This document shows positions 1 through 8,837 of a stretch of DNA of 36,855 bases, one piece after another. A model generated the notes under the pieces. That model searched no databases. It was not told the origin of the DNA and was given only the letters and a program-made list of their open reading frames with translations. Source of the stretch: an uncultured Saprospirales bacterium (GTDB lineage Bacteria > Bacteroidota > Bacteroidia > Chitinophagales > Saprospiraceae); NCBI GenBank assembly GCA_937864265.1, contig CALMIR010000195.1:1-36855 (forward strand), written 5' to 3'. The number at the start of each line of letters is the position of its first letter. Position 1 is the first letter of the stretch. The position numbers and the translations under genes were made by a program.

Positions 1-1406
1 ATGGTGTTGCCTGGATCGCCAAAGCCGTCCATATCGTTGTCGGCGTAGTAGGTGTACATAGGATCCGACAAATTAACAGGACCTGCGGCTGTACCGACAC
101 AATCGCTATTGGTAATGGAAAAATTGCTGTAAGTTCCTGCGCTTAATCCAGTCAATAGAAAGGCATTACTACTAACTAACACATCTTGCGGGCTGCCTGA
201 ACCCGTGTAAGTTAGTGTGTATATGCCGTTTGGTAAATTGGTAGTTGTGAATGCGATGTTGCCATCTGTACCCCCGCAGGTACTCGGGCCTGAAGCCAAT
301 CCGGTAGAAAGTGTGGGCTTAGGATTTATCGTAATGTCAAAACTAATAGGTGAACCTGATTCTATTCCAAGCACGGGAGTTACGGTAATAGAAGCGATTT
401 GTTGTGAACTTACATTGGCTGCGATAAAACTTTGGATGTTACCTGAACCAGAAGCTCCAAGTCCAATAGCCGTATTGTTGTTTGTCCAATTGAATGTGAC
501 ACCTAGCGTGCCTGTGAAGGCGATAGCAGATATCATATCATTGGCACAAGCAGTTACATCGCTGACAGGATCTACATAAACAGGATCATCAGAAGAAAAA
601 CAATCGAGTAGGGAAATTCTAGAGCCGCTAGATAGACCATTATGGGTAATGGTATATTCAAGTGAGCCTATAGGGTTATTTATAGTGATTAGCGTCCCTG
701 CTACTATAGCTCCCCCATTATAGCAGCTCAACTGATTGCCACTTGCAGTAAATGAGGCTGTACAAAAATTACTTAAAGTGACCGTTCCTGTGTTGGCATT
801 AAAAGTAAACGTTTCGCCGGGGTTGGTACCATTTACAACCACAGAGAAAGTTGTAACGGGGGCTGAAAAAGTCAGGGTGATTAGATGATCAACAGTAGAA
901 ATCCACCAAGCAGTCGGGGCTGTGCTGAATGAATTGCCATCACATAAGTAAGTTACGTTTGTTAGGGATTCAACATTAGTGGTCGCTTCCACCGTGATAC
1001 CTGACTCCGGGCTGGTATATGGGAAATCATCTAGCCCAATCAATGTAGCCGTTGAATAGTTGTCCAAATCACAGCTGCTAAAAGAGGCTCTTATTGGAGC
1101 CATACTTTTCTCGGTACTGGAAGCACTCGGCTCAGGAATATATCCAATATTATCAACCTGAAGTGCATCTGCTGGATCAATCAGAGCGCGGCTGTAAAGA
1201 TTGTTTTGAAAACCGCCCTGCCAATAATCGAATAACCAAACCTCCCATAGCCGGGAAGTTTCTATATTTTCATTGGCTGTTGGAGTGAACTGCTGATCGG
1301 GTAAGAAAGGTGCCACGGCCGATTTTAAAGGCGGCGTGGATACCACCTGTGCATAAGTAGTTTGTGTTAATGTGATTAACACACATACCAGGGTCTTCCA
1401 TTTCAT
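1..1406 (-). CDS. secreted protein, N-terminal part (C-terminus beyond left edge)
   Basis: An open frame starts with ATG at 1406 on the minus strand and runs without a stop to the left edge, giving about 468 residues. It opens with a signal peptide (MKWKTLVCVLITLTQTTYAQ), so the product is exported. The rest is Thr/Ser/Asn/Gly-rich with scattered cysteines, as in the Ig-like and PKD-like modules of Bacteroidota surface proteins. The last visible residues contain YYADNDMDGFGDPGN, an acidic calcium-binding-type motif (thrombospondin type 3-like) common in large T9SS cargo. The sorting domain itself would lie outside the window. The gene reads away from the hybrid regulator gene upstream, with a 261-bp gap that carries a long direct repeat. 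I do not recognise a specific function; adhesin or matrix protein is a guess. Confidence 0.8.
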   Translation of the reverse strand, partial: MKWKTLVCVLITLTQTTYAQVVSTPPLKSAVAPFLPDQQFTPTANENIETSRLWEVWLFDYWQGGFQNNLYSRALIDPADALQVDNIGYIPEPSASSTEKSMAPIRASFSSCDLDNYSTATLIGLDDFPYTSPESGITVEATTNVESLTNVTYLCDGNSFSTAPTAWWISTVDHLITLTFSAPVTTFSVVVNGTNPGETFTFNANTGTVTLSNFCTASFTASGNQLSCYNGGAIVAGTLITINNPIGSLEYTITHNGLSSGSRISLLDCFSSDDPVYVDPVSDVTACANDMISAIAFTGTLGVTFNWTNNNTAIGLGASGSGNIQSFIAANVSSQQIASITVTPVLGIESGSPISFDITINPKPTLSTGLASGPSTCGGTDGNIAFTTTNLPNGIYTLTYTGSGSPQDVLVSSNAFLLTGLSAGTYSNFSITNSDCVGTAAGPVNLSDPMYTYYADNDMDGFGDPGNT

Positions 1407-1584
1407 GATAGTGAATAAGGTTTTATGTTTGAAAAATGTATTACAAACAGATCATGCGAATAATCTTAGAGGAAAATGGAATGGTAGGTAAACAGCTTCG
1501 TTTTGCAAAAATGGGCTAATTCGTTTAAAAAAAATATTTGTACTGGTTGCAATTCAGCTTAAAAAAATATCAATTTGAGCTTTT

Positions 1585-1623
1585 GTTTGCGGATGTTGCA
1601 TGAGGCGTTTGTGGATGTTGCAT
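1585..1623. promoter_or_regulatory. 17-bp direct repeat with 22-bp pitch, putative operator
   Basis: Two copies of GTTTGYGGATGTTGCAT lie at 1585-1601 and 1607-1623. They match at 16 of 17 positions and are offset by 22 bp, about two helical turns, so a dimer could contact both on one DNA face. AraC-family domains commonly bind such paired direct repeats. The site lies between the stop of the AraC-type hybrid regulator gene and the start of the leftward secreted-protein gene, about 180-215 bp upstream of that start. Binding is inferred from geometry and position only. Confidence 0.45.
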
Positions 1624-1667
1624 TTGATTTTGAAAATAGATCAAGTAACGCATCATGGCGCTTGCTA

Positions 1668-4600
1668 TCAATGGGGCATAGCTACATCGCTGGGAGAGCA
1701 GCCAAATCGCTTTTTAAAAATGGTAGCAAAATATTGCTGGTTTGGGAAGCCGACACTAGCTGCTACCTGGCCAACGGATTCGTGCTGATTTTTTAGCAAA
1801 GCCATAGCCCGATCCAGGCGATAATTGCGCAGCATTTCGGTAACGGATTGATTGGTGTGTGCTTTCAATTTGCGGTGTAACTGAGAGCGGCTCAAATTCA
1901 TCTCCTGCGCCAGTAATTCTACAGAAAGTGCCTCGTTTTCCAGGTGTTTATCCAGTAAGAGGGTGAATCTTTTCAGAAAGTCATCATCTGTGTTGATCAG
2001 AGGGGCATCCGCTGAGGTTTTATCGGTCTTTTCAGTAGGCTGCCCGTATAGTGCCTGCAGTTGCTGCCGCTGTTCAATGAGTTGGGCAATTTTGGCTAAC
2101 AGTTCCTCCGTTTGGAAGGGCTTGGTGATGTAATCGTCAGCACCAGCCTTTAGGCCCTCCATTTTATGGTTGCCAGAGGATTTTGCGGTGAGCAGAATAA
2201 CGGGAATAGCCGCCGTTGTTGCCTCCTGCTTAATTTGCGCGAGCAATTCCAAGCCCCCTTTAATGGGCATCAGAACATCAGAAATGATTAAGTCGGGGAT
2301 ATAGTAGGCGGCTTTTTGCCATCCTTCCTCACCGTTTACGGCTGTAATCACCTGGTAATGAGGCTTTAGGCTTTGAACCAGAAATTGCCTCAAATCGGGG
2401 TTGTCTTCTACGATTAAAATCAATTGTGATGCCCCATCCTGTGCTTTTTTATCAAGCATAGCGGTATGGGGAGAAGAGGCGCTGCTGATTTCTTGCACAA
2501 CAGGTTGTGCGATATGGGTATCTGCGTGATCTAAGGGAAAGATGAGGGTAAAGGTACTGCCTTGCCCTGCTTGACTTTCCACCCGAACTTCACCTCCAAG
2601 AAGTTTGACCAACTCTTTGACCAAGGACAAACCGATGCCTGTTCCTTTTTGAAAATTGGCATTCTCCATATTGCCTTGATGAAAGCGATCAAAAATAAAG
2701 GGCAACTGCTCGTTGTCAATTCCCACTCCAGTATCCTGTACCTCGATGAAAGCTTGGGCGGTGCTGTCCTCTTGAACGATATGCGTACTCAGCGTGACGC
2801 TGCCACCTGCCGGGGTAAATTTAATCGCGTTAGACAACAAATTGCTCAGGCATTGTTCTATTTTTTCCTGATCAAACAGGGTTTCGTAGATGGCGTGGCT
2901 ACTGCGGAAACGCATGTGAATTTGCTGTTTTTCCGCAAGGGGTAAAAACTGTCGGTAAGTGGTTTGCAGGCTTTCAATCAGATTGCCCCGGCGCTGCTGC
3001 TTTTGCATAAAGCCGCTTTCTATTTTGGATAAATCCAATAACTGGTTAATCAATTGCAGCAACTGCTGGGCATTTTTAATGATGATGCGCAATAATTCCC
3101 GATCGTCGTTGTCTATGGTATTGCGCTGAAAGAGCTGGCGGGCAGGTTCTAGTAAGAGCGTCAAGGGAGTCCGAAACTCATGGGTTATATTGGAGAAAAA
3201 ATTACTTTTCATGCGGTTGATCTCCTCCAAACGCAGGGTTTCCCTATGCTCGAATTCCAGTTGATTGCTGAGCTTGATGCGGTTGATTTGAAAACGATAA
3301 ACCAACAATATCAGCGAGATGGCCAGTAAAAAATACACCATATAAGCGGCTGTCGTTTTCCACCAAGGAGGTAGGATGATAAAACTCAGTTCGGCGGGTG
3401 CTGACCAGATACCGCTGGTGTTGGCGCCCCACACTTTTAAGGTGTATTGGCCTGGGTGGAGCTGTGCATATACCACTTCCCTTTGGTTGCCTAGGAATAT
3501 CGGCGCAGGGTCGATGCCCTCCATTTGAAATCGGAAAGTATTTTTATTGGCACTGGTATAGTCATTGATTGCGAATTTGAAATGGAAAAGGTTTTGGTGG
3601 TGTTGAAACTGGATGATGCCTGACGCTTGTTGAAATAGCAATGGACTCAACACTTGATCATTGACCCTGATTTCGGTAAAAATAACTTCAGGATGGCTGT
3701 TGGCGCGTTTTAAACTATCGGGGTGGAAGATGTTAACGCCATTGATCCCCCCAAAAAACAAGGTACCATCCTTGGCCTGAGCATAGGAAAAGGCATTGAA
3801 TTCGTTGCTTTGCAACCCGTCAAAATAGGTATAGTTTAGGAAAGTATGATGGACAGGACTATATTGCGATAGCCCTCCGTTGGTACTCAACCACAAGTTG
3901 CCATTTTTTTCTTCCAAAATGCCGTATATCACATTATTGGGCAATCCATCTCTGGTGCTCAGCGCCGTAAAAGTCTCGTCGTTTGTACGGAAACGATTCA
4001 GCCCGCCGCCTTTGGTACCAATCCACAATATACCTTGTTCCGATTGGCTGGCGTGGATAGAGAGGATGTAATCGTCGCTTAAGCTGGCTAGGTTTTTAGT
4101 ATCGTGGCGGTACATTTTCCAGGCTTGGGTGGCGTTACCCGGTTCAAAGCGAATCAGTCCATAGGGCGTGCCGATCCAGAAAATACCGTTTTCATCATAC
4201 CATAATGCCGTCACGTTTGCTTCCGCAAAATCAGGATGCAATTGCTGCGCGAAGTCAAAGTAGTGATACTTTCCTTGCTTGGCATCCAATTTGACCAATT
4301 GCCCCTGCTTGCAACCAAACCAGATATTGCCGTCTTTGTCCTCTATCATGGGCGACATCGGGTTGGTTTCACAATCGTAGATATAATCAGTTAGTTTACG
4401 TGTGACCGGATCGAAGCGAACCAGTTTGGTCTCCCGGTCAGAAAACGGAAAATGAAACCAATAGTGGCCATTTTGTGCTTGGAGCAGCCATCGGGCATTT
4501 CTCAAGCTATACGGGAATCCATCGGGAAAATATAAAGCACCGGTCTTAGGATCGATGCACTCTAATGAAAAGTCATAATGCCAAACCCAATAGCGATTTT

Positions 4601-5717
4601 GTTGATCCACATAAAGCTGGCGGGTACTCGCAGAAGAGCCGCTCAAGAAGTGCTTGAAAGATTTTGCCTTAGAATTGTATTTGATGATGCCATAGCCATT
4701 AGTACCCAGCCAAAGGATGTTGCTTCGGTCTGAAAACAGGCTGGAAATTATCGGGGTGTTTTCATTTTTTAAAACGACTTCAAAAGCAGCTAGCCCCGAC
4801 AATTCGGGGTTGAATTTGAACAGCATCGTAGAAGCACCCCAAATCACGCCCGTTTGATCCATTAGAAGTTTTGGCACAGCACCCCGCAGTTCAGCAGGCA
4901 ATGGATAGTGAACGATTTGGTCGCTTTTTATCAAAACCAAATCATGGAGCGTACTGACTAGAATATTGCCTTCTTTCAGGGCTAAGATCGCTTGAATACC
5001 AAAATGTAGGTTTCTGATTTCCGGCAAGATTACCTGGTTTGTCCGCTCTATGATTTGATGCTTGTTTTTGACATCAAGTGTGAAAAAGCGGGCCGTGCTC
5101 CCTATATAAATCATATCATTTTCAACGCAAATACCATCTACTGAAAAGGGCTGCCCAGCATATTGATAGTTGATAATATTTACGAAGTCATTCAACTGGG
5201 GCTTGTCAGCAAATTTGGACAGATCAAACCCATCGGGTAAGACTATTTGATCCAGCCCCAATGGGGTACCTACCCAGATACAGCCGTCTTTTCCAGCTTG
5301 TATTGATCTGATGGTGTTAGAACTTAGTCCTGCTTGTTGATCATTTTTTTGCTGAATGTGCCAAAACTTCTCCGTAACTGGGTCAAAAACATTCAGCCCG
5401 TTATTTTCCGTTCCTACCCATAACCTTCCTGCTTTATCTTCAAAAAGTGCTTTCGTAATATGTCCCGATATGGAAAAGGAATCGAAAGGAAGGTGGCTAT
5501 AGGTTTTAAACTCGTATCCATCGTATCGGTTGAGTCCATCTTTGGTTGAAAACCACATCAATCCCCGGCTATCTTGTAATATATCCATGACCATGCCTTG
5601 AGATAAGCCATCTTCAATGGTAATCCTTTCTTCTCTTACCTGTTGGGCGGAAAGGTGGGACACCAATAAGGGACATAAAATAATACAAAGGGAGGTGCTG
5701 ATTTTCATGGCCTTCAA
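1668..5717 (-). CDS. hybrid two-component system sensor/response regulator (HTCS)
   Basis: A 1349-residue single-chain sensor and transcription factor. A signal peptide (to about residue 25) is followed by a periplasmic two-component-regulator propeller with repeated WxGT/WFST-type strands (about 30-680), a Y_Y_Y domain (about 700-780) and one membrane segment (about 787-808). The cytoplasmic part has a HisKA domain with phospho-acceptor H846 in THEFRTP, a HATPase with N box (NLLSNAIKF) and glycine boxes (DTGVGI, GTGIGLSL), a receiver with D1147 in ISDVLMP, and a C-terminal AraC-type helix-turn-helix (about 1250-1349). All catalytic residues are present. Known HTCS proteins sense oligosaccharides and control adjacent polysaccharide-utilisation genes. 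Here no SusC/SusD or glycoside hydrolase is adjacent, so the ligand and targets are open. M4 is an alternative start. Confidence 0.95.
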   Translation of the reverse strand: MKAMKISTSLCIILCPLLVSHLSAQQVREERITIEDGLSQGMVMDILQDSRGLMWFSTKDGLNRYDGYEFKTYSHLPFDSFSISGHITKALFEDKAGRLWVGTENNGLNVFDPVTEKFWHIQQKNDQQAGLSSNTIRSIQAGKDGCIWVGTPLGLDQIVLPDGFDLSKFADKPQLNDFVNIINYQYAGQPFSVDGICVENDMIYIGSTARFFTLDVKNKHQIIERTNQVILPEIRNLHFGIQAILALKEGNILVSTLHDLVLIKSDQIVHYPLPAELRGAVPKLLMDQTGVIWGASTMLFKFNPELSGLAAFEVVLKNENTPIISSLFSDRSNILWLGTNGYGIIKYNSKAKSFKHFLSGSSASTRQLYVDQQNRYWVWHYDFSLECIDPKTGALYFPDGFPYSLRNARWLLQAQNGHYWFHFPFSDRETKLVRFDPVTRKLTDYIYDCETNPMSPMIEDKDGNIWFGCKQGQLVKLDAKQGKYHYFDFAQQLHPDFAEANVTALWYDENGIFWIGTPYGLIRFEPGNATQAWKMYRHDTKNLASLSDDYILSIHASQSEQGILWIGTKGGGLNRFRTNDETFTALSTRDGLPNNVIYGILEEKNGNLWLSTNGGLSQYSPVHHTFLNYTYFDGLQSNEFNAFSYAQAKDGTLFFGGINGVNIFHPDSLKRANSHPEVIFTEIRVNDQVLSPLLFQQASGIIQFQHHQNLFHFKFAINDYTSANKNTFRFQMEGIDPAPIFLGNQREVVYAQLHPGQYTLKVWGANTSGIWSAPAELSFIILPPWWKTTAAYMVYFLLAISLILLVYRFQINRIKLSNQLEFEHRETLRLEEINRMKSNFFSNITHEFRTPLTLLLEPARQLFQRNTIDNDDRELLRIIIKNAQQLLQLINQLLDLSKIESGFMQKQQRRGNLIESLQTTYRQFLPLAEKQQIHMRFRSSHAIYETLFDQEKIEQCLSNLLSNAIKFTPAGGSVTLSTHIVQEDSTAQAFIEVQDTGVGIDNEQLPFIFDRFHQGNMENANFQKGTGIGLSLVKELVKLLGGEVRVESQAGQGSTFTLIFPLDHADTHIAQPVVQEISSASSPHTAMLDKKAQDGASQLILIVEDNPDLRQFLVQSLKPHYQVITAVNGEEGWQKAAYYIPDLIISDVLMPIKGGLELLAQIKQEATTAAIPVILLTAKSSGNHKMEGLKAGADDYITKPFQTEELLAKIAQLIEQRQQLQALYGQPTEKTDKTSADAPLINTDDDFLKRFTLLLDKHLENEALSVELLAQEMNLSRSQLHRKLKAHTNQSVTEMLRNYRLDRAMALLKNQHESVGQVAASVGFPNQQYFATIFKKRFGCSPSDVAMPH

Positions 5718-5842
5718 GATTGACCTAAACCGGGATAATTAGATGTTTTGATATAATACGATAAAAAGCGGATAAAGTTTTCACTTTGCCTGCTTGCATA
5801 GGATGCTTGTTGCCTTTGTATTTCCAGCTATAAGCCGTGGTA

Positions 5843-5858
5843 TGTGATAAAAATCACA
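5843..5858. promoter_or_regulatory. CRP/FNR-family operator palindrome
   Basis: TGTGATAAAAATCACA is a perfect 16-bp palindrome (TGTGAT, four A, ATCACA). It fits TGTGA-N6-TCACA, the classic CRP core, and shares the GAT-N4-ATC centre of FNR sites. It lies 68 bp upstream of the chosen YceI start and 125 bp upstream of the divergent HTCS start. The likely role is control of the YceI-porin cluster by a CRP/FNR-type regulator sensing redox state, oxygen or NO. The regulator is not in this window. Confidence 0.55.
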
Positions 5859-5901
5859 GACTAGAATGACATTTTTCATTATTGGAGCCTTCCATTGCGC
5901 C

Positions 5902-5909
5902 TAATTTTG
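5902..5909 (+). promoter_or_regulatory. possible Bacteroidota -7 promoter element
   Basis: TAATTTTG fits the Bacteroidota -7 consensus TAnnTTTG and ends 17 bp before the chosen YceI start. No clear TTTG -33 element is seen at the right distance; ATTG at 5881-5884 is the nearest candidate. The implied leader would be very short, so this is a weak call. Confidence 0.25.
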
Positions 5910-5926
5910 AATCAAAATTCAACGCC

Positions 5927-6535
5927 ATGAAAAAGATACCAGCCATTTTGATTTTGACATTAGCCTTTGTTTTTGCAGCTACTATGATCTCCGCTCAAGC
6001 TAGCTTTAAACTGGTGAAATACGAAATGAGCATCAGCGGTACTTCCACTTTGCACGATTGGACCTCCAGTGTAAATGAAGTGAGTGGAAGTGGCGCACTA
6101 GAGTTTGCGGATGGAAAACTAAAAGGTATCTCCAGCCTAGAAATCACGGTGCCGGTTAAATCCATTAAAAGTACGAAAGGAAAAGTAATGGACAACAAAA
6201 CCTACGGTGCCTTAAAAAGCGACGAGTTTCCCAATATCAAATTCCAATTGAGCAAAGTGCTTTCCATCACCGAAACCAAAACGGGCTGCACGGTAAAAGT
6301 CAATGGTTATTTGACCATAGCGGGTACCAAAAAATGGGTGGAATTGACAGCAACGGGTACTTATGTCGGATCCAACGGCATCCGCTTCGTAGGCTCCAAA
6401 GCCATCAACATGAAAGATTACAACATGGAGCCTCCTACTGCCCTCATGGGTACCCTTCATACTGGTGAAGAAGTTACCATCGCTTTTTCCGTTACCATGG
6501 AAACGGATAAAAGCAGTACGGTTTCCAATCACTAA
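5927..6535 (+). CDS. YceI-family periplasmic lipid-binding-like protein
   Basis: A 202-residue exported protein. I chose ATG 5927 because a clean signal peptide (MKKIPAILILTLAF, cleavage near SAQA) begins there; the ATG at 5882 would put 15 polar residues before it. After the leader comes a YceI domain, a small lipocalin-like beta-barrel: STLHDWTSSV, the K-S-M-D-KTYGALKSDEFPNI segment, and a final strand carrying MKDYNMEPPTALMGT. YceI proteins of known structure bind polyprenyl chains or other amphiphiles in the periplasm; the ligand here is unknown. It is the first gene of a YceI-porin-YceI cluster, with 92 bp to the porin gene, and sits behind a CRP/FNR-type palindrome. Confidence 0.9.
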   Translation: MKKIPAILILTLAFVFAATMISAQASFKLVKYEMSISGTSTLHDWTSSVNEVSGSGALEFADGKLKGISSLEITVPVKSIKSTKGKVMDNKTYGALKSDEFPNIKFQLSKVLSITETKTGCTVKVNGYLTIAGTKKWVELTATGTYVGSNGIRFVGSKAINMKDYNMEPPTALMGTLHTGEEVTIAFSVTMETDKSSTVSNH

Positions 6536-6627
6536 TCCTTTCTTCTTTGAAACCAGCATCCAAGCATACCCCCAGCAATGGGAAAACGAGGACGCCCTTT
6601 TCCTAATCAAGCTTAAAACTTACTATT

Positions 6628-7971
6628 ATGAGACAGTTCTTTCAATCATCGATTATCTTTTTGGCACTATTGTTAAGTGTACAAGCCATCGCACAGCAAC
6701 CTAAAATCGACAACTTCCGCGATTATGGTCAGGAAGGCATCAACGTCTTTGAAGCACCAAAAGATGTAGATACCCAATTTGATGGTGTTAGAGTACGCGT
6801 AGGTGGCGCTTTTGCCCAGCAGTTTCAAGCATTGGATCACACAAACGAAGCTGTTTTGAACAAGGATGAAGACCCCTTCCTGGAAAATGCATTGATCAAG
6901 CTAAAACCGGGCTTCAACCTGGCTACGGCCAACATGAATATTGACGCCCAATTAGCGGACGGAGTTAGGCTCAATCTGGTGTCCTACATGTCATCTCGCC
7001 ACCACTCTGAAACTTGGGTAAAAGGCGGATACATCCAATTCGATAAACTGCCGTTTTTGAACAGCACCTTTGTGGACAACATCATGGAGAAAACCACCAT
7101 TAAAGTGGGCCACATGGAGGTCAACTATGGTGATGCGCACTTCCGCCGCACCGACAACGGCAATGCTTTATACAACCCATTTGTAGGTAATTACATCCTG
7201 GATGCCTTCAATACCGAAATCGGCGCTGAAGTCATGTATCGCCAAAATGGTGCACTGGCTTTGTTCAGCGTGACAGGTGGTGAAATCAAAGGCGACATCC
7301 TAGAAGTAACCAGCCCTGAAACAGACGACAAGGCTAAAAGAAGCCCATCTTTTATCGGCAAACTGGGATACGATAGCCAATTGAGCGAAAATGTACGCCT
7401 CAGAATAACCGGATCGGTTTACTACACACCAAGTTCTAACCGCAACTTCTTGTATGGTGGCGACCGTGGTGGCTCACGTTACTACTTGGTACTGACTCCG
7501 GCACTGGTTGAATCTACTGGTGCAGTACCCGGCCCTGGCGATTCTGGCGTTTTTACTTCAGGACGTTACAACCCCTCTTATTTGGATAAAGTAACGGCTA
7601 TTATGGGTAACGTTTTCTTCAAAGCCTATGGATTTGAATTGTTCGGTACCTACGAAACAGCAGAAGGACGCATGAATTTTGAAACAGAGAACCGTCCGAC
7701 CAGTCAGATCGCAGTAGATGCCCTTTACCGCTTTGGAAAAAAGGAAAGCTTTTACCTCGGTGGTCGCTATAATACCATGACTTCTGAGCAAGTTGGCGGC
7801 AACGAAATCAGCATCGATCGCGTTCAGTTGGGCGCTGGTTGGTTCGTCACACCAAACATCCTGATGAAAGGAGAATATGTCAACCAGAACTACAATGATT
7901 TCATAACCACCGATATTTTGCACGGAGGTAACTTCAACGGCTTTATGATCGAAGCTGTAGTAGGATTCTAA
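6628..7971 (+). CDS. outer-membrane beta-barrel porin-like protein
   Basis: A 447-residue protein with a signal peptide (MRQFFQSSIIFLALLLSVQAIAQQ). The rest is alternating amphipathic strands with turns rich in Gly/Asn/Asp, ending in the aromatic strand MIEAVVGF, as expected for an outer-membrane barrel closed by a C-terminal phenylalanine. Segments such as IKLKPGFNLATANMNI and IKVGHMEVNYGDAHFRR resemble phosphate-selective-porin-like (OprO/OprP) barrels of Bacteroidota. It lacks a TonB box and plug domain, so it is not a SusC-type receptor. Both flanking genes encode YceI-like proteins, which suggests transport or assembly of a small hydrophobic or redox-related compound; that link is inference. 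Confidence 0.8.
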   Translation: MRQFFQSSIIFLALLLSVQAIAQQPKIDNFRDYGQEGINVFEAPKDVDTQFDGVRVRVGGAFAQQFQALDHTNEAVLNKDEDPFLENALIKLKPGFNLATANMNIDAQLADGVRLNLVSYMSSRHHSETWVKGGYIQFDKLPFLNSTFVDNIMEKTTIKVGHMEVNYGDAHFRRTDNGNALYNPFVGNYILDAFNTEIGAEVMYRQNGALALFSVTGGEIKGDILEVTSPETDDKAKRSPSFIGKLGYDSQLSENVRLRITGSVYYTPSSNRNFLYGGDRGGSRYYLVLTPALVESTGAVPGPGDSGVFTSGRYNPSYLDKVTAIMGNVFFKAYGFELFGTYETAEGRMNFETENRPTSQIAVDALYRFGKKESFYLGGRYNTMTSEQVGGNEISIDRVQLGAGWFVTPNILMKGEYVNQNYNDFITTDILHGGNFNGFMIEAVVGF

Positions 7972-8034
7972 CCTTGAAATTCCTACACGCCCAGCATGCA
8001 TCGTGTTTTGTATAAGCTTCTTTAAAATCAAAAC

Positions 8035-8066
8035 AGGCCTGGCCATAGTGGCCGGGCCTTTCTTTT
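8035..8066 (+). terminator. rho-independent terminator-like hairpin after porin gene
   Basis: An 11-bp stem (AGGCCTGGCCA with TGGCCGGGCCT, one G-T pair) closes a three-base TAG loop and is followed by TTTCTTTT. It lies 63 bp after the porin stop and 15 bp before the next YceI start. It would therefore end or attenuate porin transcription, leaving the downstream gene on read-through or its own promoter. Confidence 0.75.
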
Positions 8067-8080
8067 AAAAAACATTTGCC

Positions 8081-8692
8081 ATGCCAGCTTCCTTGTTTTT
8101 AATAGGCGCTTTTGTATTATCCGGATGGGTATTCAATCGCATGCCACAACAGGATGGTTCGATAGAAATCCTGGATACCAGTAAGCTTAGCCTCGATGTA
8201 TCCAGTAATGTCAAAGACTTTTCCTGCGACTGCGACTACGAATTCGGAACCCGCCAGTTTCAATTTCAAACGGCTGAAGACGGGTTGTCGCTTACCTTTG
8301 CCAATACAGGCTTTTATTTTCCATCGAAGAGCCTCAATTGCGGCCACAAAGGCATTAATAAGGACATGTACGAAACCCTTAAAGCGGAGCAATACCCCCA
8401 TATTGATATTAAAATATTAGAGGCGAAAAATCAGGGACACCAGGCAACGTTGAGCGGCAGCCAATGGTCCAGCTTTCGGGTAAAGATGCAATTGACCATA
8501 GCCAATGAAAAAGAAACCTTGTGGATTGACGTGAAAGGGCAAGCGGCTTCAAAAGATTCATTCCGATTTATAGGTACCAAAGACATCTCCCTGCAAACCT
8601 TCTGCCTCGAACCGCCCTCTCCGATGATGGGATTGGTAAAAGTGGATGATTGCATCACCATCCATTTTGATTTATGGGTAAAATTGGAATAA
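8081..8692 (+). CDS. divergent cysteine-containing YceI-like protein
   Basis: A 203-residue exported protein. A short hydrophobic leader (MPASLFLIGAFVLSGWVF) is followed by a YceI-like fold that keeps the family landmarks KDMYETLKAEQYPHI, FRFIGTKDISL and LEPPSPMMGLVKVDD. It differs from the first YceI: the usual TLHDW strand is replaced by NVKDFSCDCDYEF. Further cysteines occur in LNCGHKG, TFCLEPP and DDCITI, so disulfides or metal binding are possible. It follows the porin gene after a terminator-like hairpin. The neighbours suggest it works with the porin and the first YceI protein in the periplasm; its ligand is unknown. Confidence 0.75.
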   Translation: MPASLFLIGAFVLSGWVFNRMPQQDGSIEILDTSKLSLDVSSNVKDFSCDCDYEFGTRQFQFQTAEDGLSLTFANTGFYFPSKSLNCGHKGINKDMYETLKAEQYPHIDIKILEAKNQGHQATLSGSQWSSFRVKMQLTIANEKETLWIDVKGQAASKDSFRFIGTKDISLQTFCLEPPSPMMGLVKVDDCITIHFDLWVKLE

Positions 8693-8790
8693 ATCGTTCT
8701 TGGCCATTTTTGTGGTAAAAGACTTGGCGGAAATCATAACGAGGGAAAGGAGAGGTTGCTTCAAATCACAAGAATCGTCCAAGAAAGGAT

Positions 8791-8825
8791 ATTTCCGGCA
8801 GCGACTTCAAGTCGCCGCCGGAAAT
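8791..8825. terminator. long GC-rich hairpin between convergent genes (terminator or dispersed repeat)
   Basis: ATTTCCGGC at 8791-8799 pairs perfectly with GCCGGAAAT at 8817-8825, and inside it GCGAC pairs with GTCGC around a TTCAA loop, with a single A-C mismatch. The hairpin begins 12 bp after the stop of the leftward BNR-propeller gene and about 100 bp after the YceI stop. It has no T run, so it may be a bidirectional 3'-end structure or a REP-like dispersed palindrome. Confidence 0.5.
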
Positions 8826-8837
8826 ACGCTGATGGCC

